From Cynocephalus volans (Eukaryota; Chordata; Mammalia; Dermoptera; Cynocephalidae), in the NCBI RefSeq assembly GCF_027409185.1, contig NC_084463.1:53810907-53874906 (forward strand): a DNA stretch of 64,000 nt, in the 5' to 3' direction. Every line of letters begins with the position of its first letter. The stretch's first letter is position 1. The notes beneath the pieces are model-generated. The model saw only the letters and a program-made list of their open reading frames with translations, did no database searches and was not told where the DNA came from. The position numbers and the translations under genes are program-made. Below are positions 53,593 through 64,000 of the stretch, piece after piece.

Positions 53593-53683
53593 AGGGCTGG
53601 CTGGTTAGCTCAATTAGTTAGAATGCAGTATTATAACACCAAGGTCAATGGTTCAGATCCACTTACGTTGGAGCCACTTAAAT
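53593..53683 (+). mobile_element. tRNA-Ile-like SINE monomer
   Basis: GGGCTGGCTGGTTAGCTCAA, then TATAACACCAAGGTC and TTCAGATCC. Flanks share AAAA(G)TTAGCATTTTTC at 53577-53592 and 53684-53700. It is in the pseudogene intron and absent in copy 1. Confidence 0.85.
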
Positions 53684-54413
53684 AAAAGTTAGCATTTTTC
53701 TCTTTTCTTTATGGAAATCATACTAAAACAACAAAGAGTACGAGAAATGTAGAGGAGGCTTAATTTTCTTCTGAAACTACAAGACAGCTAAAAATTCAGT
53801 ATATGAAACAAAAGCCTCAGAAGCACAAAATTATGGGGAAAATAAAAATTCACTTTAGACAAAGCTAAAATAAAAAGTTTTTATTTTCAAAGATGGGGGG
53901 CACAGCCTGGGTTGCAGAACCAACTGTTTTAGGCCATCTGGGAAAGTCTACTCAGGGTGGTGTACTGGAACATTCTGTACTGTAATGGTTTTGAGAAGTG
54001 GAGAAAATTTTGTTATATGAGAATTTGGAGGAAGCTATTTTTATCTAGTAAAAATGATTTTTTTTATTTGAAGAATGTTCAGATGCCCATAGTCATTCCC
54101 CAGGGAAGAATGAAAACTATATAAACATAGGCACAAAGTTCTCAACCTCAACTGTGTTCCTCCACATGTGATAGAAAACTGGCTCACTCCTGCACCTACA
54201 AGTAGTTGGTCCAGGAAAACATTGCCATCTTCAAAGCAGTATAATGTGAAAGAGAGCAGCAGGAAACACCCACTGATGGTATAAAAATAAGAAAGAGAAA
54301 TAGAACAGGGTGAACAAATGGCAGGTGATATGCACTCATTTGAAAACTATGACAAGGCAGTGGGCAAACATGTTTATGAAATATTTCCTCATGAATTATA
54401 AATGAAAAATCAA

Positions 54414-56340
54414 TGTGATAATTTTCCCCCTTAGTACTGCTTTTGCAGTATCCCACAGGTTTTGGTATGATGTATCATTGTTTTCATTATTTCAATAAAT
54501 TTTTTGATTTTCTGTTTGATTTCTTCTTGGACCCATATGACATTAAGTAGAATGCTGTTTAATTTCCATGTGTTTGTATAGTTTCCAGAATTTCACTTGT
54601 TATTGATTTTTAATTTTAACCCATTGTGCTCTGAAAAAATACATGGGATAATTCCAATTTTTTTGAATATTTTGAGACTTGATTTGTGACCTAAAATGTG
54701 ATATATCTTGGAGAATGATCCATGTGCTGATGAGAAGAATGAATATTCTAGGCTGGCCCTTTGGCTCACTCAGGAGAGTGTGGCACTGGGAGCGCTGAGG
54801 CCACGGGTTCGGATCCTATATAGGGATGGCCAGTACGCTCACTGGCTGAGCATGGTGCAGGCACTGCTGAGGGTTGCGATGCCATTACTGGTCCAAAAAA
54901 GAAAAAAGAAAAAAGAATGAATATTCTGAGGTTATTGGATGGAATGTTCTGTAGATATCTGCCAAGTCCAATTGGTCTAGAGTGTTGTTTACATCTTGTG
55001 TTTCTCTGCTGATTCTTTGCCTAGATGATCTGTCCAATATTGACAGTGGGGTGTTCAGGTCCCCTGCAATTATGGTATTTGTGTCTATTTCCTTCTTTAG
55101 GTCTAATAGAGTTTGCTTTATAAGTCTGGCTGCTCTGACAATGGGTGCATATATATTTATGATTGTTATGTCTTCTTGATGGATGAATCCTTTTATCATT
55201 ATGTAGTGGCCCTCATCTCTTTTTAGGGTTTTTAGTTTAAAGTCTATTTTATCATATATAAGAATAGCTACTCCAGCTTGTTTTTCATTTCTGTTTGCAT
55301 GGCAAATCTTTTTCCCTCCTTTCAATCTTAGTCTATGTGAGTCTTTATAGGTGAGGTGGGTCTCTTGAAGGCAGCATAAAGTTGATCCCTCCTTTTTAAT
55401 CCACTCAGCCAGTCTGTGTCTTTTGATTGGGGAATTTAATTCTTTCACATTGAGTTGTTATTGAAAAGTGTTGATTTACTCCTAGCACAAGTAACTGAAG
55501 TTAAAAATGGGCAAAAGAGCTAAATAGGAATTTCTCAAAGGAAGATATACGAATGGCCAACAGACATATGAAAAAACTGCTCAACATCTCTCAGCATTTG
55601 GGAAATGCAAATCAAAACCACACTGAGATATCATCTCACCCCAGTTAGGATGGCTAATATCCAAAAGACTGTGAATGATAAATGCTGGCAAGGTTGTGGA
55701 GAAAAAGGAACTCTCGTACATTGTTGGTGGGACTGCAAAATGGTGCAGCCTATGGAAAATGGTATGGAGGTTCCTCAAACAATTGCAGATAGATCTACCA
55801 TACGACCCAGCTATCCCACTGCTGGGAATATACCCAGAGGAATGGAAATCATCAAGTTGAAGGTATACCTGTTCTCCAATGTTCATCGCAGCACTCTTTA
55901 CAATAGCCAAGAGTTGGAACCAGCCCAAATGTCCATCATCAGATGAGTGGATATGGAAAATATGGTATATCTACACAATAGAATACAACTCTGCTATAAA
56001 AAAGAATGAAATACTGCCATTTGCAATGACATGGATGGACCTAGAGAGAATTATATTAAGTGAAATGAGTCAGGCACAGAAAGAAGAATATCACATGTTC
56101 TCACTTATTTGTGGGAGCTAAAAATAAATAAATAAACACACAAAAAACTCGGGAGGGGGTGAGGAAAGAAGACATAATAATTACAATTTCTTGAAGTTGA
56201 TACGACAAGCAAACAGAAAGGACATTGAGAGGGAGGGGGGGAGGAAGGAGGGAGGGAGGTTTCAGTAATGGGCCACAATAATCAATCACATTGTATATTG
56301 ACAAAATAGAACAAAATTTTAAAAATAAATAAATAAATAA
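54414..56340. mobile_element. L1 with 5' inversion (twin-primed)
   Basis: The left part (54414 to about 55490) is the reverse complement of ORF2 from its start to about codon 290. The right part (about 55500-56340) is the plus-strand ORF2 C-terminal end, 3'UTR, G-rich tract and (AAAT)n tail. The perfect 16-bp target duplication ATAAATGAAAAATCAA is at 54398-54413 and 56341-56356, so both halves are one insertion. A SINE is nested at 54750-54912. Confidence 0.93.
54750..54912 (+). mobile_element. CYN-like dimeric SINE nested in L1
   Basis: Both units are recognisable with the TATATAGGGATGGCCAG linker and an A-rich tail. Target duplication AAGAATGAATATTCT at 54735-54749 and 54913-54927 is perfect. 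Confidence 0.93.
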
Positions 56341-56551
56341 ATAAATGAAAAATCAAGTAAAGAAGGAAAGGAATGCATGATTTAACATTTGAAAATATAT
56401 TAATACAACTTCTTACATTGTAGGAAGGAAACCCATATACTCATAAATCTGATAACAGCTATTGATTTTTACAAGATCCTTTGAACTAGGATTGGAAGAA
56501 ACATTTTACCTTTACATGAGCATTCAATAAGATATGCTTATGTGTAGTCCA

Positions 56552-56553
<2 letters not shown>

Positions 56554-56600
<47 letters not shown>
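56554..56600 (+). repeat. (AT)n then T run
   Basis: About 16 AT units and a run of 14-15 T directly before the pseudogene finger-exon acceptor AATTTCAG. Copy 1 has no such array, so the polypyrimidine tract has been altered. Confidence 0.9.
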
Positions 56601-56608
56601 AATTTCAG

Positions 56609-58545
<1,937 letters not shown>

Positions 58546-58549
58546 TAAA

Positions 58550-58870
58550 TGTGAAGGGGTCCTTCAAAATCCACAGGAGATTCATTCCTGGATCCCTCTC
58601 AGATACCAAAATTTGCAGATGCTGAAGTGCCTGTAAAAAGTGGTATATTATTTCGCATTTGCCTATGTACTTCCTGCCATATGCTTTACATCTTGGCTCA
58701 ATTACTTAATAATACTGAGTACAATGCAAATACTATGTAAATATTTGTGATACTGTTCTGCTAGTTTTACTTGTATTATTGTATTATTATTTTTTACATT
58801 TCAAAAATGTTTTGAATTCACAGTTGGTTGAATTATGGGATATGGAGCCCATGAATATTGAAAGCCAACA
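58550..58870 (+). mobile_element. MER2-like Tigger DNA transposon
   Basis: AGATACCAAAATTTGCAGAT, GTACAATGCAAATACTATG and TTCACAGTTGGTTGAATTAT match MER2 words. It lies in a finger: CCATAAATGTGA comes before it and AATGAATTTGAAAACATATT after it. Position and orientation match copy 1. Confidence 0.75.
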
Positions 58871-59780
58871 GTAATGAATTTGAAAACATATTTTGTCATA
58901 AGTCATACTACATTAGTCATAAGAGAATGTGCACAAGGGAGAAATCCTGTATGGCAGAAACTAGTTGTGTGTTTTCCCCAATCCATTGTTTTTGCTTTTG
59001 TACCCACAGTTAGCCTGTATACTCAGCCTCCAGTTACTGTGTGAGGGACCTTGTAACTGAGCTCTGTTCAGGTCAATCTGGATACAAGTGATGGACATTA
59101 CTTACAGGACTGTCAAATAGAAAAAAAGTCCATGCAGGTTTTCCTGATTTTTCATGCTGTCTGGGACTGAAGTGCTGGTGACCCATGTGGTGGACTTGGG
59201 AGCCATCGATTGGAGAAGACCATCGTGATTTAACACAGAACAAATTGATTGATGAGAGCAGAGATCATCCCATACCTCTATCCCGAAACCTCCATTTGTA
59301 CTTTATATTAGTGAGAAACAAATACTCTGTTGAACCATTTTATGTGTGATGTTTGTGTTAAATCCAACCCACTAAAGCTAATTTAGTTTATGAACTTTCT
59401 GAGAGAAGTTTCTGGTCCTTGTATATCAGAAGATTCACACAGGACAGAAAACTGTTTTGTCATTTTTTATTCTCTAGTCAATTTATGAGAAAATCAAATT
59501 ATAGGGAGAAACAACACAACAAATAGGAAACACCTTATTAGGCAGGGACATCACATTTCATGCTGCAAATAAAGTAAATCTTTATAATTATCTTTAATGT
59601 GTCAAAGATTTCAACTTAAGTTTCAACATTTTTATATGTCAGCAAATTTGAAATTAATGAAAACCAACTTATGCAATACAGATGTGAATTTTTAAATAGA
59701 AATATTAAATATCATTTCAGAAATTTTCAAAAATATTCGTATAAAATATTAGAATTTTCCACATAAATTCCACCTTAACT
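58871..59780 (+). pseudogene. last finger remnant and KZFP 3'UTR
   Basis: AATGAATTTGAAAACATATT encodes the finger continuation NEFENIF, then CHKSYYISHKRMC, an eroded finger. The rest is 3'UTR shared with 18000-18730 on the minus strand. Confidence 0.7.
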
Positions 59781-60023
59781 TCTTTATGTCCTGTTAAATA
59801 TGTTGTCTAAAGTATTTCACTGCACTTTTTTCTACTGTGTTATAGGAGGCAAATTTGTATGGCCATTATTGCAGAGTAAAGAAGATAAGTTTTTCTAGTG
59901 TTTGAAATTAACAAAGAGCCAGTCAGTGGCTTCAGTAGAAAGATTGATGCTGGGTACTAGGGTGTGCATGAGGCATTTCCTGCTGCTTCCTGGTCCACTG
60001 GCTTTGGTCCTGGTAAACTAGAC

Positions 60024-60860
60024 ATGAAGATCACGAATCAGAAACATGCATCTTGGCTTCTTCTGCAATAATTTTGGAGTCCATGAACCATACCAGATCC
60101 CACAGGATGGCACCTGTCAGGTGGCACTGTGGCTGCATCCAGCTGTGGGAGCAGCTACCCCACTAAATTATGGGGGAGACACAGCTGTGCACCACCAGAT
60201 GTGTGCCTAAGAAGTTAGAAACACTTTGAAAGGACTCATATTGGGAAAGACCAATTGCAAATGAAGGCCGAGTTTGAAATTGTCCCCATTTCAAGAATGC
60301 AGTGAGTGAATCAAAATGTCTGCTTTCAATGGTTGAAGAGGAAAGTCTTTATCAGTATTTTGTGGCAAACAAAGTATCATAGTTTGTTCATGAAAATAAA
60401 GGAAAAGGCTGGGGTTCCTCTCATATTTATTATTCAGAACACTATAGTCTTGGACAAAACTTCTCCCAAAGTAACTGCGTTTATTAAAGCAGTAGAGTCA
60501 GGTCAGCTTGTCTCAGTGCATGAGAAACAGAGAACTGAGCAATTCAAAGAGGTTTAGTGAAAAACCCTGAACAGAGAAGAAAAAAGTACAAGAAAATAAG
60601 TGGTCCCAAACCTCTTAGCTGTTTGAAAAAAATGAAAAAAGTATGGAACACAAAATTACCTCCTTCTGAAAAGAAGAGAAAAAGTAAAATAATCTGGAAG
60701 AGACCTACTTCAAAAGTGCTTTGTGAGAAGCAGAATGTAGAAGGATAATGAATCCTTCAGGTACTTTTAAAGACATTCAAATGTGGAAAATGAGTTTTAT
60801 TTTTAAAACTGTATTGTTTTTTACAATAAAAACCTCAACAATAACAAAAAAACCCCTGAA
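60024..60860 (+). pseudogene. UTP23: UTP23 processed pseudogene
   Basis: Intronless and in plus orientation. The ATG at 60024 is followed by MKITNQKHA, then a short deletion that shifts the frame. Later segments match UTP23 (18S rRNA processing, small-subunit processome): GVPLIFIIQNTIVLDKTSPK, AFIKAVESGQLVSVHEKQ and ISGPKPLSCLKKMKKVWN. Stops, insertions and an internal deletion make it dead. The 3' end has AATAAA at about 60824 and an A-rich end. No clear target duplication was found. Confidence 0.85.
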
Positions 60861-62344
60861 ATTAAAAAAGAAACATTACTTTCATAGGAATACAGAAATC
60901 AGTCACAAAGTTGTCAACAGCGCAAGTCTTAATTAATTTAAACAGTTGTCAACAACAGTACTCATTTTATTCTACTCAGTGAAAACATGTGTCTGGAAGG
61001 GCGGTTTCTCCTTCATTTCTGTTTCTCATTTCTTTAAATGGCGCAGCAGCATAGGAATAAGTGTGTGTGCCAAGTGCCAGGGAACTGGGAAATAATGTGT
61101 GTTTCTGATTGCTATGATGGAGTGCTGTGCGTGTCCTGCCATGAACAGGGCAGCACGATTATGCTCACGTCCACTGTGTAAAGCTCGGGCTTACAGACAC
61201 CTCAGGTCAGCTGCACAGGTCGGGTTACAAGCCCTCCACACGCAGGTCTGTGAGCTAGGTAACAGGAGAAAAAGGTTCTGGGAGCCGTGGGTATAGAAAA
61301 ATGAATGGGTTTTAATCAGATCTAGGAGCAAGTGTCCTAGTGGCTTCTCTGAGAGTTCTGAGAATCCTGTGGAGCAGAGCTGTTAGTCTGTTATACTTAA
61401 GTCCACAACCCTGGACGCCTGGGTGCCCACACACAACTTACATTAAGTAGTAACAAGGAACACCTGAGGACATTTAAAGCAAATGCTCAGCAAAACTCTG
61501 AACATCCGAGGGGCCCTGACATTTTCCTATTTTTCCCAACAACTTGTGTGTGACTTTAGACTGTAGTAGCCACTCTGGGCTTCTGTCTTCATATTCAGTA
61601 TGTTACCACCAGACCAGGCTTGGCTTGCCTTCTAACATTAAACAAATTACTCGAAAGCCCAGAATTTGCTGCAAGGATTAGAAGGTTTATTCAGATAACT
61701 GGCATCTGGTGGGTGACCAGGCTAAAGTCATCCCAACTTCCGATGCCTGTTCTGGGTTTTATACAGGGGAAGAGGTGGGAAGATGAGGCAAGGGTCTTCC
61801 ATTCTGAAGAAAAAAGGGGTGGGGTAAGAGTCTGGGAGCAGTGGATGGTCTGGGTCAAATGTCAGGGTCCCATGATGGACTGGGAATTTCAGTGTCACAG
61901 CATCTGTGGTCAACTTCAAGTCCTTGATGTCACCTCAAGGTCAGAGTCCTTATCTCCTGGGGAGAGCTCAAGGATAATAACGTCAGTCAAACATCATAAA
62001 AACACCTGACTTGGATTCCTAATTAACTTGAATGGAGTTTTCCTTCAAGTTTACAACCAGCTCGGTTGTCTTGCCTCTCATATCGCCCCTTGTTTGCATC
62101 TCATTGGAGAGGTAAGAAAAACAAGAAACTTAGTTTCAGTCCTGAATTTTACTTGAGCAACCTCTGAAGTAAATCAACATAAGAGGGGTGATTTCATCTC
62201 CCAGCAGTCTCTCAATTCTTCTGCTAACCTCAAGGAATTGATAATTATCAGTTTTCAAGTTAAGGGCTGACTGAAATTTTCTGCTTGGTCTTAGTTACCC
62301 CAAAGATGGTTATTTTTCTGGCTAAGGACCATTTTGAGTAAAGC
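60861..62344. other. unassigned sequence, possibly old LTR
   Basis: Part (about 61600-62120) has an LTR-like look, but the family could not be named. The open frame at 61620-62009 has no recognised domain. Confidence 0.3.
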
Positions 62345-62450
62345 AGCAATAATGGAGCCTGCCTCAAAGCATCATGGTGAGGAGTAAATTAGATAAACGA
62401 AGTGCTTTGAATATTACCTGGCACCTGGTAAACAATAAGAGGGTACTTTT
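62345..62450 (+). mobile_element. MIR SINE fragment
   Basis: GTGAGGAGTAAATTAGATAA, AAGTGCTTTGAATATTACCT and GGCACCTGGTAAACAATAAG match the MIR 3' part. Confidence 0.7.
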
Positions 62451-62454
62451 AAAA

Positions 62455-64000
62455 GTTTGTGGAAAAATAGAATTAAAAGATAATGTGAATCTCTGCATGA
62501 ACTCTTTGAGTACCCTCATATAATGTGCAGATATCACTGGCGATGGTTATTATCATAGTTTACAAAATTACTGTGTAATAAATTAGTAGGAGGCTCTAGC
62601 AGACTGTCGTTTGGCTACAAAAGAGCTGTCTTCAATCTGTGACAATTCTTCATTTGGTTTTGTTATTCTCTTCTCCACAGATTTATGCAGGGGGTTATTT
62701 TGGTTGAGCTTTTTGTAATTAGCTGAGACTAATCTTTCCTTTGCTGATCCTTTTGGGTAGAAGATGTGGCCCAGTTCTGTCCAGTGACTTACTAGAATTC
62801 TCTGGCATGTCTAGGAATTTTCCTTTAAAGAAAAAGAGAGCTTGAAAAAGATGGTTCCTCGGTGGAAGGAAATGGTTATGGGTGGCCATGTCCTCTGCTT
62901 ACATATTGTGGTCATCGGTTGGGGCCTCAGAGTGGCAAGGCAGGACTGTGTGAATAATGATGTGAAGGGCCACAGAAATGGCCACCCCAGGAGCTGCTCT
63001 GTTTGGGGACATTTATACAGAACTGTTGGTTTCTATGGTTGCATAAGAAATAGCACCAAACTCTCAGCTCAAAACAACATATTTACTCTCAAGTTTCTGT
63101 GGGTCAGGAGCCACCCCTGCTCCCTCCACCACCACCTGCTGGGGACAGTCTCATTAGCTCTAGTAATACCCCTGGGCATCTCCCAGATGTTAACCAGGAG
63201 ATGCAGATCTCAACTATTAGGATTAGTAGGTAAAACAAATTTAAAGAGAAATAAATGGGTTTCTTATTTTATGGAAACAGTAACCAAAATGAAGTCAAAA
63301 TACCTACACTTAATCCAGAGAAAATTGACTTTACAACATAAAGAATTTTTAGAAATAGAGAAGAATCTATACTGATAAAAGTTTCAGTCTGTCAGGTTGG
63401 TATAATAGTTTTAATGTCCGTGCACCTCACAACTGAATCTTACCACATATAAAGTGAAAGTCAGTGAACTTTAAGGAGTATACAAATCCACAGTCAAGGT
63501 GGGAGACACAGTGACCTCCATTCAGTGGCTTCAGAAAGGTGGAGAAAATGGAGGTAGGGAACATGGAACCTGATCAAAATAATAAATAGACACAGAAACC
63601 TCAGAGTTTTCAGGTGAGTAGCATTCAAAGCAGAATACCCTACATATTGGCTTTCATTGAACTTTTCCACCAAGCCAGATCAGTTTTGACCAACAGCACA
63701 GCAAAGATCCCACAGCACCAGAGAAGCTGAATTATGAGCTGGGTAATGCGTGGTAGGTCTTCAGAGCCCAGGCTCTGCCTGAAGTCCCAGGAGGAGAACT
63801 GCAGCATACCTCCAGCCTGCAGACCTAGCCATGGCCCTAGAGCCTCTTTTCATGAGAGGAGACTCCTGGAGTTCATGGTGACACCTTCCCTTCCCCTAGA
63901 GCCCCCACAGGAGGATACCCAGGCCCCAAAGAGGCATAGAAGTGAGGAGGATGAAATGGGATTCAGCATGAGGTGTGTGGCTGGGAGCAGAGGTTGGGAA
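62455..64000. other. unassigned sequence
   Basis: GTTTCTGTGGGTCAGGAGCC (about 63095) and the preceding GGTTGCATAAGAAATAGCAC belong to a common old mammalian repeat that I cannot name. A 177-codon open frame at 62842-63375 crosses it and is likely chance. The last 500 bp show no feature. Confidence 0.35.

Noticed and set aside
62842-63375. 177-codon open frame
   Set aside because: It crosses an old repeat and shows no domain. The composition looks like chance.

Overview
This is nuclear DNA from a placental mammal, most likely a colugo (Dermoptera). The main evidence is at least 14 copies of a tRNA-Ile-like SINE, monomeric and dimeric, that matches my knowledge of the dermopteran CYN family. 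The anticodon-loop region reads TGCTGATAACACCAAGG and the second unit begins GGCCGGTTAGCTCACT. No primate Alu is visible. Older mammalian repeats (L1, L2, MIR, MaLR LTRs, MER2-type Tigger) make up much of the rest. The species is an inference and was not checked against a database.

The gene content is a KRAB zinc-finger (KZFP) cluster. One gene on the minus strand (about 19.65-24.05 kb) has an intact 127-bp KRAB-A exon, a 93-bp KRAB-B exon and a zinc-finger exon with about 11 intact C2H2 fingers. A paralogous copy lies in inverted orientation (about 52.2-59.8 kb, plus strand) and is a dead pseudogene: it has lost a splice acceptor, carries stops and frameshifts, and has an LTR inserted into the finger array. 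Both copies carry a MER2-like transposon at the same codon near the 3' end of the array, so that insertion predates the duplication. Three related first-exon/promoter blocks (about 1.1, 9.5 and 42.5 kb) carry an ACTACATTTCCCAG-type motif or a decayed version. The 42-kb block adjoins a CpG island.

Layout: 0-18 kb is mostly decayed L1, two MST-type LTRs, two orphan KZFP first-exon blocks and an ORF-less L1-like element with about seven 104-bp tandem repeats. 18-24.7 kb is the KZFP gene. 25-36.5 kb is L1, including a nearly full-length copy with broken ORF1 and ORF2. 36.5-43 kb is sparse sequence ending in the CpG island. 43.5-44.05 kb is a degenerate interstitial telomeric repeat. 44-50.9 kb is GC-rich, subtelomere-like sequence without recognised genes. 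51-60 kb is the KZFP pseudogene, including an L1 with a 5' inversion that has perfect target-site duplications and a nested SINE. 60-60.9 kb is a processed pseudogene of UTP23. The rest to 64 kb is unassigned.

Only the minus-strand KZFP looks capable of making a protein. It would be expected to bind DNA through its finger array and recruit the TRIM28 silencing machinery through KRAB. Its first coding exon (with the ATG) was not identified.
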